From the NCBI GenBank assembly GCA_023460085.1, contig JAEWRI010000023.1:186001-250000 (forward strand): 64,000 nt of DNA. Direction: 5' to 3'. The position numbers and the translations under genes are program-made. This DNA is from Bacillota bacterium. GTDB taxonomy: Bacteria; Bacillota; Clostridia; Christensenellales; SZUA-584. The notes beneath the pieces were generated by a model. That model did no database searches. It worked only from the letters and a program-made list of their open reading frames with translations, and was not told the DNA's origin. Shown here piece after piece: positions 18,451-27,077 of the stretch. Every line of letters starts with the position of its first letter. The first letter of the stretch is position 1.

Positions 18451-19401
18451 ATGCGAGGCGAGGACAGACTGAAAAATCATACATATTTAAGAGCAACGTC
18501 GATAAAGGGGCGATACAGCAGCCTAAGGCTCCGGCACACGCAGAATAGAGGAACACCGGCGCTGTCGAAAAGGCGCGGCGCGGCGCCTCAAAAGAATTTG
18601 AATGCCCGCGCATATGTCCGTCTGGCACTGTTTCTCCTCTTTTTCGCTATGCTGGCGGTATCCGCTGGTGTACTCATCTTTTCCGCCTTGCAGGATTCCG
18701 ACGAGAATAACGCATTTATTGATTTAGCGGCGTATGTTGCGGGCGATGTATCTGCGCTGCCGGTAACAGACACCGGGGCAGCGTCGACCGGAATAGCCGC
18801 GCCTTCTGTGACCGACGCTTCGGTGTTGGAAAAGTACCGTAATCTCCATGCAATTAATCCCGATATGGTCGGCTGGATCAAAATTGACGGAACGCCGATA
18901 GATTACCCTGTCATGTACACGCCCGAGGATGGCGACTTTTACTTACACCATGACTTTGAGGGCAAGACCTCCCGCAGTGGTGTACCCTTTATCGACGGGC
19001 GGTGCAGCGTGGGTCAGCCGGGAGCCAATATCATCATATATGGCCACAACATGAAAAACGGGAGCATGTTCGGCACGCTGGACTCGTACAAAGACGAAGC
19101 CTGGTTTCAGGCACATCCCATTATTCAATACGATACGCTCGATGAACAGGGAGAATATGAGATCGTCGCAGTGTTCCTGTCGCAAGTCTACAATAAGAGC
19201 GACGATGAGTTCAAGTTTTATAATTTTTTCGGAACGGGCACAAAAAGCGAATTTGATCATTTTTACAACAATATCAAGGCCTTGTCTCTTTACGACACCG
19301 GCTTAGAAGCTCAGTTTGGTGACAACCTCATAACCCTTTCCACCTGTGATTACCACGTTGACGATGGTAGGCTGGTGATAGTGGCGCGACAGATAAAATA
19401 G
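18451..19401 (+). CDS. srtB: Class B sortase
   Basis: 316 residues. A basic cytoplasmic N-terminus of about 55 residues, one membrane span (57-80), then the catalytic beta-barrel. Active-site residues are visible: H199 in YGHNMKNG, C299 in LSTCDYH and R307 in GRLVIVA, with the SrtB-type spacing. A hallmark stretch PDMVGWIKIDGTPIDYPV precedes the core. Sortases cut a C-terminal motif and join the substrate to peptidoglycan precursors. The only visible substrate candidate is the lectin protein just upstream, with IPDTGD. The basic N-terminal extension is longer than usual, but the next in-frame ATG (18601 region) would lack an AGAGGG-type ribosome site, so 18451 is kept. Confidence 0.93.
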   Translation: MRGEDRLKNHTYLRATSIKGRYSSLRLRHTQNRGTPALSKRRGAAPQKNLNARAYVRLALFLLFFAMLAVSAGVLIFSALQDSDENNAFIDLAAYVAGDVSALPVTDTGAASTGIAAPSVTDASVLEKYRNLHAINPDMVGWIKIDGTPIDYPVMYTPEDGDFYLHHDFEGKTSRSGVPFIDGRCSVGQPGANIIIYGHNMKNGSMFGTLDSYKDEAWFQAHPIIQYDTLDEQGEYEIVAVFLSQVYNKSDDEFKFYNFFGTGTKSEFDHFYNNIKALSLYDTGLEAQFGDNLITLSTCDYHVDDGRLVIVARQIK

Positions 19402-19470
19402 CCCAACGCAACATAGTTTCTGAGTGTTTTTTATGAGGCCTCCGATAGCCCTCATAGTAATCATGAAGTG

Positions 19471-19520
19471 GTGGACAGCCGTTTTTGTTTTACTTTCAGT
19501 AGTATAGCATAGATTTTGAG
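19471..19520. repeat. Fragment D of the dispersed repeat
   Basis: About 50 nt nearly identical to 48611-48662 in copy C (shared block around TTTTACTTTCAGTAGTA and GCATAGATTTT). The tRNA-like part is absent here, so this is a 5' fragment. Confidence 0.7.
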
Positions 19521-19559
19521 GGGATATATAGCAGCTTGCCTATTCCGGACGAAATCCAG

Positions 19560-19670
19560 ATGATCGTTGATTGTGAGATACAGGAATTGAAGGAAGTCTA
19601 TTTATATGAATTTCTGGAGGATGTTCAGGATATCATATACGATTTCAGAGTGGAGGAGGTATATTCTTAA
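19560..19670 (+). other. Short coding-like remnant
   Basis: A 36-codon open frame (MIVDCEIQELKEVYLYEF...) that stays open upstream into the repeat fragment. Composition is acidic and helical, like a real protein tail, but there is no ribosome site and no family recognised. Probably a gene fragment joined to the repeat. Confidence 0.2.
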
Positions 19671-20217
19671 GATTGCTTATTGCAATGCCGTGTAAATTCA
19701 GCCATATAATTGATGCGGGCGGGAGTAGTACTCCCCTGGCCTCCACCACAATATCCGCACAAATGGGAGCACCTGACAAAAAATTGACTTCCATTTTGCT
19801 TATTTATCAGCTTACACATTACATGATATCAAGAGTACTTAAGCATTTATTATTTGAAAAGGACCGAATATACAAAGTATTATCACATATCTATATAATG
19901 GCTATTGGAAGATAATAAATCAAACAAGAAAGCTAATGCGGTAAATTTGCTCTTTTCATAATTATTGGGGAAAGAACTACTATTGCGAATCTAACTTTGG
20001 GCCTGCCACTTAGGAGAAAACCCTGACGATCATTCCGGGGTGCCGCGCAAGGCTTGCAATACGGCGAAAACCTGCTTAAATACTAGGTCTTCCAGCGATC
20101 CGATTTCTTTTCCGTGCCGCCCAGTATCGCCCAAAATCCGAGGATATTACTACAACCTTAAACAGCACTTTCTTGTTTGATAGACCTTATTTAGGCTTTA
20201 TCAACCGAACTTGATAC
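19671..20217. other. Intergenic stretch with possible debris
   Basis: About 550 nt. Contains a 15-nt dyad GGGAGTA-G-TACTCCC at 19721-19735. On the minus strand around 20041-20145 is an open frame reading GDTGRHGKEIGSLEDLVFKQ and ending at about 20040, which looks like the tail of a broken gene. No intact gene seen. Confidence 0.35.
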
Positions 20218-21011
20218 TCAGCCAAAAAGGATACCATTCAGTATGCTCTGCAGATATTCCTGTCGGCCCGATCCGGGCATTGCTGGCTTCCCTAACTTTT
20301 CCGCATATGCTGCACACTCATTCAGGGTTGTCTGGCCATTACGAATCCTCTCTCCGATCCCATTGTTATAGCTGGAATACCGCTCCGATATAAAACGGTC
20401 TATACGCCCGTCTTCAATCAGCTCCGCAGCTTTGATAAGGCCGAGCGCAAACGCATCCACATAGCCCTTACCGCCCAGCTTAGCGGTCAGTTCCAACGCT
20501 TTTTTGATCTGTGCCGCGGCGAAGCAGAAAACGTCCGCGGAATTGGAACTGCCCGCTCCGTTCATATATCGCGGGTTGCTGAACATGTTGGCCGTACCCC
20601 AAAGGCATCGGATGTCGGTTCCCTTCATCTTTTGCAGGATATAATCCGATATCTCATCGAGTTAAGCGTTGGTATCGGTGATGTGCTCGCATTCCGGCAC
20701 CAGGTCCGAATCATGAAAGCAGAAATACCGGAGCCCCAGCTTTTGCATGAACTCGAACCCCGCGTCTACCTTCGCACGGGCGTGCCGCATATAGTTGCCG
20801 GGCGCGCCAAAAGCCTTGTCCGCGGTGCCTACGCCAAACATATCCGCGCCGCACGCGCCCAGGTTGTGCCACCAAGCCATGGCAAACGGCAGGTGTTCGC
20901 GCATAGGCTTACCCATGACCAAGGCTTCCGGGTTGTAATACCGAAACGCCAGCGCGTTCCCGCTCTTCGGGCCTTCTACCCGATCTTCCCGACCCCTTTA
21001 AAATACTCCAT
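20218..21011 (-). pseudogene. xylA: Xylose isomerase remnant with internal deletion
   Basis: From ATG at 21011 the reading is MEYFKGVGKIG, then a 1-nt loss near 20979 shifts into EGPKSGNALAFRYYNPEAL and on through MREHLPFAMAWWHNLGACG, FGVGTADKAFG and YFCFHDSDL, all xylose isomerase N-terminal signatures. An in-frame TAA at 20662-20664 follows ITDTNA. Reading continues in the same frame through LWGTANMFSNPRYMNGA and AAAQIKKALELTAKLGG, then jumps directly to VDAFALGLIKAAELIEDG and ISERYSSYNNGIG, the C-terminal part. About 180 residues are missing, including the metal-binding Glu/Asp/His cluster. Three independent lesions make it non-functional. It is the last gene of the transketolase operon. 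Confidence 0.93.
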
Positions 21012-21031
21012 AATTTTTCCTTTTTCTGCGA

Positions 21032-21976
21032 TCAGCCCCTGCGCTGCATGGCACGACATGCGCTTTCAACGATACGTTCCGGCGTCAGGCAGTATTTTTG
21101 CATCAGCTCGGAAGGCTGGCCCGAATGACCGAAGGTATCCTCCACGCCCACAAACTCGACGGGAACCGGCTTCGATTTGACAATCACCTCGGATACCGCA
21201 GCACCCAATCCGCCGATCACGTTGTGCTCTTCGGCTGTCACGAGGGCGCCGGTCTCCATCGCGGCCTTTACGATCGCTTTCTCATCGATGGGTTTGAGGG
21301 TGTGCATGTTGAGCACCGCTGCCTCTACGCCCTGCCGGGCCAGCATATCGGCTGCCTTAAGGCTTTCCTGCACCATCAGTCCCGTCGCAATGATGGTAAC
21401 GTCGCTGCCCTCGCGCATCCTTACCGCTTTGCCAATCTCAAACCGATAATCCGCTTTGCCGCTCGTAACATCGCCCACCGACGTTCTGCCGAGCCGCAGA
21501 TAGCAGGGGCCTTGATGCACCGAAATCGCATGGGTTGCCGCCACTGTCTCAAACGCGTCGCAGGGACATACTACCGTCATATTCGGAACAGCGCGCATAA
21601 GGCTGAGGTCCTCCAGCGCCTGATGCGTCGCGCCGTCTTCTCCCACGTTGAGTCCCGCATGAGTGCCGACCACTTTGACATCCAGGTTTTGATAACAGAT
21701 GGCGTTGCGTATCTGATCGTATATTTTGCCCGCCGAAAATATCGCAAATGAATTGATAAACACCGTCTTGCCGGTGGACGCAATACCAGCGGCTATGCCG
21801 GCCATGTCGCATTCCGCGATGCCGCAGTTGAAGAACCGGCGGGGATACTTCTCTGCAAAGTAGCAGGTCATCGTACAGCTTTTCAAATCGGCATCCAGCA
21901 CCACGATATCCGGATTCGCGCCAACCTCTTCAAGCGCCGCTCCGTATGCCTTCCGGGTAGAAATCGTATAATCCAT
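21032..21976 (-). CDS. Transketolase, C-terminal subunit
   Basis: 314 residues covering the pyrimidine-binding and C-terminal domains of transketolase: MDYTISTRKAYGAAL, the GIAECDMAGIAAGIA motif with its catalytic Glu, and GEDGATHQALEDLSLMR. Together with the subunit encoded 2 nt upstream it forms a split transketolase, common in Clostridia and archaea. It transfers two-carbon units between pentose and other sugar phosphates. In this operon it would feed pentose phosphates to glycolysis. It sits just upstream of the dead xylA. Confidence 0.92.
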   Translation of the reverse strand: MDYTISTRKAYGAALEEVGANPDIVVLDADLKSCTMTCYFAEKYPRRFFNCGIAECDMAGIAAGIASTGKTVFINSFAIFSAGKIYDQIRNAICYQNLDVKVVGTHAGLNVGEDGATHQALEDLSLMRAVPNMTVVCPCDAFETVAATHAISVHQGPCYLRLGRTSVGDVTSGKADYRFEIGKAVRMREGSDVTIIATGLMVQESLKAADMLARQGVEAAVLNMHTLKPIDEKAIVKAAMETGALVTAEEHNVIGGLGAAVSEVIVKSKPVPVEFVGVEDTFGHSGQPSELMQKYCLTPERIVESACRAMQRRG

Positions 21977-21978
21977 GG

Positions 21979-22803
21979 TTACTCCTCCAGTTCCGTGATG
22001 CGCTGATCCAGTTCCGCATAGGCGCGCACAAATTCATCCGCACTCGGGTGGCCGCCGTGCCATTTCACCACGCCCTCCATAAAGGAAACGCCCTTCGCTT
22101 TCACCGTCTTCGCGACGATTGCCGTGGGCTTTCCCTTGCATCCTTCCGCAATCTCCAGCGCAGCCTTTACCTGGTTCACGTCGTGCCCGTCTATCGTCAC
22201 GGTATTCCAGTGGAATGCGCGCAGCTTTTCGTCGATCGGGTAAATATCCATCACATCGCGTATGCAGCCGTCCAGCTGCAGATCATTGTTGTCGACAAAC
22301 CACACGAGGTTGTCCAGCTTCGCGGAGCCCGCCGCCATGGCAGCTTCCCATATCTGTCCCTCCTGCATTTCTCCGTCCCCCGTAACCACATAGGTCCGGT
22401 AGCGCTTGTCAAACATTTTCGCGGAAAGCGCCATGCCCGCCGCGATGGAAAGCCCCTGGCCGAGCGAGCCGGTGGATGCGTCCACACCCGGCACTTCCTT
22501 GGTGACATGCCCGGAAAAGCGGCTGTCAATCTTGCGGAACGTCATCATCTCCGCTTCGGAAAAGAATCCGCGCCGCGCCAGTGCGGCATAGGTGATTGCG
22601 GAGCAATGGCCTTTGCTGACCACCAGCCTGTCCCTGTCGGGCCATGCGGGTTCCTCCGGGCGGACGTTCATTCTATCAAAGTACAGCACCGACATGATCT
22701 CCGCCATTGAAAAAGAGCCGCCAATATGGCCGCTGCCCGCAGCCTGTATCGTACGAAGCGCGTCCCTTCGCAGCTCATACGCAATTTTCGCTAAATTCAG
22801 CAT
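21979..22803 (-). CDS. Transketolase, N-terminal (TPP-binding) subunit
   Basis: 274 residues. The thiamine-diphosphate binding motif is seen as GDGEMQEGQIWEAAM ending in WFVDNND, with the family hallmarks AAGSGHIGGSFSMAEI and VSKGHCSA near the N-terminus. It contains only the TPP-binding domain, with the rest on the next gene. Starts 2 nt after the VOC-protein stop, so translation is probably coupled. Confidence 0.93.
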   Translation of the reverse strand: MLNLAKIAYELRRDALRTIQAAGSGHIGGSFSMAEIMSVLYFDRMNVRPEEPAWPDRDRLVVSKGHCSAITYAALARRGFFSEAEMMTFRKIDSRFSGHVTKEVPGVDASTGSLGQGLSIAAGMALSAKMFDKRYRTYVVTGDGEMQEGQIWEAAMAAGSAKLDNLVWFVDNNDLQLDGCIRDVMDIYPIDEKLRAFHWNTVTIDGHDVNQVKAALEIAEGCKGKPTAIVAKTVKAKGVSFMEGVVKWHGGHPSADEFVRAYAELDQRITELEE

Positions 22804-22805
22804 GC

Positions 22806-23231
22806 TTATATCTCCTTTTGTTTCTGATACCAGGGGCCGTCGGGAACGGTTTCCGTGAATTCCAGCTCACACCCGTTCGGGTCCTCTGCCAGCATCCCGA
22901 GGAAGCCCAGCTTTTCGACGTATTTCGGCGGCTGTAGTATATGCCCGCCGTACAGCGGTATCTTTTCTGCCAATGCGTCCAGGTTGTTCGTTTCAAGCGC
23001 GATATGCCGGAACCGCCCGCGCGCCGTCAGAGGGTCACAGGCTATCGGCGTCCTCTGTGCGTACTCGATAAGCTCCAGACGGGTACCGCCCGGCAGCACA
23101 AAATAATGCAGCACGTGATCATCCATTTCCACATCATCCAGCCGGGGCAGCCCCAGCAATTCTCCGTAGAAGGCAACTGATTTCGCCAGATCGACGATAT
23201 TGATCGTGATATGCTGTATGCTTTTTATCAT
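22806..23231 (-). CDS. VOC/glyoxalase-fold protein
   Basis: 141 residues from ATG at 23231 (MIKSIQHITINIVDLAKSV), the natural start for this fold; the frame extends upstream but that part crosses a strong hairpin. Paired beta-alpha-beta-beta-beta modules with metal-ligand positions H in IQHITI, E in TRLELIEY, H in FRHIAL and E in GCELEFTE. Members include glyoxalase I, methylmalonyl-CoA epimerase and dioxygenases, so the reaction is unknown. It may act on a reactive aldehyde or sugar intermediate of this operon. The ribosome site is weak. Confidence 0.8.
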   Translation of the reverse strand: MIKSIQHITINIVDLAKSVAFYGELLGLPRLDDVEMDDHVLHYFVLPGGTRLELIEYAQRTPIACDPLTARGRFRHIALETNNLDALAEKIPLYGGHILQPPKYVEKLGFLGMLAEDPNGCELEFTETVPDGPWYQKQKEI

Positions 23232-23263
23232 CGTTATTACCAAAACAGGCAAGTTTGGAGTGA

Positions 23264-23301
23264 GGGCATAATGGCGCGGAGGAAGTGCAGCCATTATGCC
23301 C
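23264..23301 (-). promoter_or_regulatory. Perfect 12-bp intercistronic hairpin
   Basis: Arms GGGCATAATGGC (23264-23275) and GCCATTATGCCC (23290-23301), 14-nt loop, no U-tract. Between the mutarotase stop and the VOC-protein start. Confidence 0.75.
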
Positions 23302-23310
23302 TTCGTCACC

Positions 23311-23736
23311 TTACAGGAGGCCCTTTCTGAGTATGATATTCGCGGCCAGTGCTTTTTCAGAGGTCGTAATCAGGCAATATGCGTTCTTGACCACCGGTAC
23401 GAATTCGTCGGGCGGAAGCATCTTGAATCCGTTCTTGAACTTCGGCGCTTCCTCGCTTTCCATGATGATCTGCTTGTATGTGTCCCAAATCTCCGCGCGC
23501 GGCCCTTCCCAGTCGCACAGGTACGCGCAGTACTCCGCGGCGGGATCCAACGGCATAATGTCCAGAACCGCCTTCAGTATCTCGGGAACACCATGTCCGT
23601 CCAGCCGGACGACGCGCTGTCCCAGCGTGCATGCGGGCATGTTGCCGTCGCAAATCACGATTTCGTCGGTGTGTCCCATCTCCATCAGAACCTTGATCAG
23701 GTCAGGACTGATAATGGGGGAAATCTTTTTAAGCAT
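23311..23736 (-). CDS. RbsD/FucU-family mutarotase (copy 1)
   Basis: 141 residues. The family signature MEMGHTDEIVICDGNMPA near residue 20 carries the catalytic His; C-terminal TTSEKALAANIILRKG matches FucU-type proteins, as does a Y in NAYCLITT. These enzymes interconvert pyranose and furanose or alpha and beta anomers of free sugars after uptake. Downstream of the ribose-type ABC transporter, which fits. The D-G in ICDGNMPA replaces the usual D-A. A second, longer family member is encoded at 30826-31272. Confidence 0.88.
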   Translation of the reverse strand: MLKKISPIISPDLIKVLMEMGHTDEIVICDGNMPACTLGQRVVRLDGHGVPEILKAVLDIMPLDPAAEYCAYLCDWEGPRAEIWDTYKQIIMESEEAPKFKNGFKMLPPDEFVPVVKNAYCLITTSEKALAANIILRKGLL

Positions 23737-23758
23737 AGTGGATTGATCCTTTCTGCAA

Positions 23759-24934
23759 TTAAAATACGCTGCTCAAAATGTTAATGAAATCCTGCTTGCC
23801 GAGAGGCTGGAAACCGCCCAGCGCCCCCTTGCCATCCGGAAACGCCTTTTCTGCGACGACCATAATGTCCGCCTCGTTTTTGACGCCCATTTCACGAAGC
23901 GTGGTGGGCAGGCCGATCTCGGCGATGAACTTGCGCAGCCGCTCGATGCCCTCCAGCGCAGTGGCCTCCAGATCGTAGGTATCTACTTCCACACCCATGA
24001 CACGGTTCGCCCACTGCGCGAAACGGGCCACATCGTGCTTGTAAACATATTTCATCCATGCCGGCACAATCACCGCCAGCCCGCCGCCGTGGGAGGAATC
24101 GACACTGATGGAGCCCACATCGCGCTGAAGCAGGTGGCTGGACCAGCATTGCTCGCGTCCCACGCCGATGATGCCGTCCTGAGCCATCTTGCAGCCCCAC
24201 ATAATTTCGGCGCGCACGTCATAATCCTCCGGATTATCCTTGACGAGCTTCATGGCGCGAATCATTGAAACCATAACCGCCTCGCCCAGCCTGTCCGTCA
24301 CATCCACGTTCCGGGTATTGGTGAAGTAGCGCTCCATCACATGCGCAATCGCGTCGAACGCGCCGCACAGCGTGTGATACATGGGCACAGAATAGGTGAG
24401 CTCAGGATTCATAATTGCAAAAACCGGCCGCGCGAGGTCCGTGTCGCAGGAGCGTTTGAGGCCGATGCGCATGTCCGTGATGACAGAGCCGTTGCTGGAC
24501 TCGCTGCCCGCGCCCGGGATCGTCAGTATGCTGCCAATAGGAAGGCATGCGGTGGGCGTGGCCTTACCGAGGTACAGATCCATGAAGTCGCCGTCGTATA
24601 CCACGCCGTAGGCAATCGCCTTGGCCGAGTCTATCACGCTGCCGCCGCCGATGCCCAGGATAAAGTCGATGCCCTTCTTCCTGCAGATTTCAATGCCTGC
24701 GTACACCAAATCTTCGCGCGGATTGGCCTTTACGCCGCCCAGCTCACTGTATGAGATTCCCTCTTTCTTCAGCGCTTCGGCAACCGCATCAAAAAGTCCG
24801 CTCTTCCGGATGCGATCCGAACCGTACACAATCAGAATGTTTTTGGAATATTCAGCGACTTCAGCGCCGACCTGCTTCTCTGTGTCTTTGCCAAAGATTA
24901 TTTTCGTAGGACAATAAAATACGTCATTAATCAT
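23759..24934 (-). CDS. Iron-containing alcohol dehydrogenase
   Basis: 391 residues from ATG at 24934, which has AAGGAG seven bases upstream; the ATG 18 nt earlier overlaps that site. NAD-binding GIGGGSVIDSAKAIAY and a His-rich metal region with SSHGGGLAVIVPAWMKY are typical of group III Fe-ADHs. It is close to the butanol-dehydrogenase-like and lactaldehyde reductase-like branches. It reduces an aldehyde or oxidises an alcohol with NAD(P)H. Within a sugar operon it could remove glycolaldehyde or lactaldehyde, or interconvert a polyol and a ketose; the substrate is not determined. Confidence 0.9.
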   Translation of the reverse strand: MINDVFYCPTKIIFGKDTEKQVGAEVAEYSKNILIVYGSDRIRKSGLFDAVAEALKKEGISYSELGGVKANPREDLVYAGIEICRKKGIDFILGIGGGSVIDSAKAIAYGVVYDGDFMDLYLGKATPTACLPIGSILTIPGAGSESSNGSVITDMRIGLKRSCDTDLARPVFAIMNPELTYSVPMYHTLCGAFDAIAHVMERYFTNTRNVDVTDRLGEAVMVSMIRAMKLVKDNPEDYDVRAEIMWGCKMAQDGIIGVGREQCWSSHLLQRDVGSISVDSSHGGGLAVIVPAWMKYVYKHDVARFAQWANRVMGVEVDTYDLEATALEGIERLRKFIAEIGLPTTLREMGVKNEADIMVVAEKAFPDGKGALGGFQPLGKQDFINILSSVF

Positions 24935-24957
24935 TTTGCGTCTCCTTATCATAGTTC

Positions 24958-24983
24958 GGGGGCGCGCGCTGCGGCGCGCCCCC
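24958..24983 (-). promoter_or_regulatory. GC-rich hairpin after the sugar-binding protein gene
   Basis: Perfect arms GGGGGCGCGC (24958-24967) and GCGCGCCCCC (24974-24983), 6-nt loop, no U-tract on the minus strand. Confidence 0.75.
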
Positions 24984-25008
24984 GCGATGTCAGCCTTTCG
25001 CCAGCGGC

Positions 25009-26019
25009 TTATTCAAAGTTCTTCAGGTATTCGTCCACGTTGTCCTGGGTAACCAGCTGGAAGGGTATATAGGTGGTATGCTCGAAAGACTCGCCGTTCA
25101 TAATCTTCATCGCTACATCAAAAGCGCCTTCGGCCTGACCGTAAACATCCTGGAACACATCCGCGCACAGTCCACCTTCCTTTACGGATACAAGCGCGTC
25201 GTAAATCGCATCGATGCCAATTACGGGGATATCCGTCTTTTCGACACCTTCCAGCGCCTGATAAACGCCCATGGCCATGTCGTCGTTGTGGCAGATGAAC
25301 GCGTCTATCTGTGTGCCGGTCTGCAGCCAGTTCTCAGCAAGCTGCATTGCTTCATCACGGTACCAGTTGGCCGAGTCGTCGAATACTATATGAATGTCCG
25401 GATAGTTGGCAAGCACTTCGTTAATGCCTTCCTGACGGGCCACCTGTGCGGAGTGCCCGAAAGGCCCTTCCACGATGGCGATATTGCCTTTGCCGCCCAG
25501 CAGCTCTACGATATACTCAGTCTCCATGATGCCTGCGTCCTTGTCGTTGGCGCCAACGTACGCCGTGGCGTCTTCCCAGTTGTCCGTAATGTTGTTGCAG
25601 CAAATGATGGGGATACCCGCAGTATTCGCGTCTTCTATCATTGGAACGCAACCGCTCTTGTCGATGGGGATGAACATGATGACGTCAACACCCTGAGAGA
25701 TGGCGTTTTCGCACAGACGGAGCTGGGTTTCCGTATCCGCTTGTCCATCAAACTCCAAAAGGTTGATACCGGCTTCAGCACATCTGGCCGAAAGAACTTC
25801 CTGGAAGTAGATATTGAACTGCGTCGAGAGATCCTGATAGATCATGCAGAACGTATAATCCGTATCCGAACTCCCGCCACCCGCGGATTCCGTCTGGGCT
25901 GCCGCGCTGTCGCCCGATGAGGCCGACACATTCACCACTGTGCCCGCATCCGTTGCACATCCGGCCAGGCAGACAAGTACAAACAGAACTGCCATTACCA
26001 ATACCAGTGCTTTTTTCAT
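25009..26019 (-). CDS. Ribose-type sugar ABC transporter substrate-binding lipoprotein
   Basis: 336 residues. Lipoprotein signal with lipobox LAGC near residue 21, an S/A-rich linker, then a periplasmic-binding-protein type I fold (FCMIYQDLSTQFNIYFQ; GVDVIMFIPIDKSGC; FICHNDDMAMGVYQALE; VIGIDAI). Ligands of this group are pentoses, hexoses, AI-2 or polyols. It works with the permease and ATPase encoded upstream in the same operon. The hairpin directly downstream may raise its expression over the enzymes that follow. Confidence 0.93.
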   Translation of the reverse strand: MKKALVLVMAVLFVLVCLAGCATDAGTVVNVSASSGDSAAAQTESAGGGSSDTDYTFCMIYQDLSTQFNIYFQEVLSARCAEAGINLLEFDGQADTETQLRLCENAISQGVDVIMFIPIDKSGCVPMIEDANTAGIPIICCNNITDNWEDATAYVGANDKDAGIMETEYIVELLGGKGNIAIVEGPFGHSAQVARQEGINEVLANYPDIHIVFDDSANWYRDEAMQLAENWLQTGTQIDAFICHNDDMAMGVYQALEGVEKTDIPVIGIDAIYDALVSVKEGGLCADVFQDVYGQAEGAFDVAMKIMNGESFEHTTYIPFQLVTQDNVDEYLKNFE

Positions 26020-26120
26020 TTTTCTATCTCCTTTGTTTTTTTAATCCATTCAATGGGAATGGACAAACAGATCATGCTTGAATTATTTGTTTTTACAAGT
26101 TATGATTTTTTGACTCTCGC

Positions 26121-27077
26121 TTACTTGCGCGCCCTGTTCACGTTATTCCTGTCAATGATAACAGCCAATAAGATAACAACGCCAGTGACAATCTTCTGGT
26201 AATATCCGGACACATTGAGCAGGTCCATACCGTTGTTCAGCACGCCGATAATCAGGCAGCCGATAACCGTCTGCCAGATACCGCCGGTGCCGCCATAATT
26301 GGAAGTGCCTCCGATGATAACCGCGGTAATGGCGTTCAGGTCATACGACTCGCCCGCCGTCGGGTTGCCCACCGCCACGCGCGCCGCAAGAACGATGCCC
26401 GCCAAGCCGGCAGTCATACCATTGATTGCATATACGCTGCATTTCAGCGGCTTTACATTGACACCCGACACGTGAGCTGCGTGTTCGTTGCCGCCTATCG
26501 CATAGATATAGCGGCCGTACCGGGTCTTGGACAGTATGAACCAGAACAGCAGCGCGACAACCACCAATATGATAACCGGGACCGGGATGTCCAGCACAGA
26601 TCCCTTGCCGATGCTCATGAACGCCTTGGACAGCGCGTTAATCGGGCGGCCGTTGGTATACACGAGTGTGACGCCCCTTATCGCGGTCTGCATGCCCAGC
26701 GTCGCGATGAACGCATTGATCTCCAGGTAAGAGATGATAAACCCGTTCAACAGCCCTACCAACCCGCCGAACAGTATGCCAATCACAATGCCGACAAACA
26801 GCGGAGTCGCGGATGTCTCCGTCGAAAAAGTGGTTGCAATGCAACCGGAAAGCGCAAGCGTGCTCGCCACTGAAAGGTCGATACCGCCTGTAATGATGAC
26901 ATACGTCATGCCCATTCCCAATATGCCGACAACGGCGCTTTGACGCAGCACGTTTAATATATTTGACGTGCTCAGAAATGCTTGTGAGAAGACGGACAGC
27001 CCGACCACCATCAGTATAAAGGTGATGTATATGATATTGCTGGTCAGAAAGCCCTTGCTGAAAATTTTGGTTTTCAT
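26121..27077 (-). CDS. Ribose-type ABC transporter permease
   Basis: 318 residues, eight to ten hydrophobic spans, BPD_transp_2 family. VIITGGIDLSVASTLALSG and the cytoplasmic coupling region with GTSNYGGTGGIWQT are diagnostic of RbsC-like permeases. The protein forms a dimeric channel with the ATPase whose stop overlaps this start by 4 nt. Ends in a basic NNVNRARK tail. Confidence 0.93.
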   Translation of the reverse strand: MKTKIFSKGFLTSNIIYITFILMVVGLSVFSQAFLSTSNILNVLRQSAVVGILGMGMTYVIITGGIDLSVASTLALSGCIATTFSTETSATPLFVGIVIGILFGGLVGLLNGFIISYLEINAFIATLGMQTAIRGVTLVYTNGRPINALSKAFMSIGKGSVLDIPVPVIILVVVALLFWFILSKTRYGRYIYAIGGNEHAAHVSGVNVKPLKCSVYAINGMTAGLAGIVLAARVAVGNPTAGESYDLNAITAVIIGGTSNYGGTGGIWQTVIGCLIIGVLNNGMDLLNVSGYYQKIVTGVVILLAVIIDRNNVNRARK

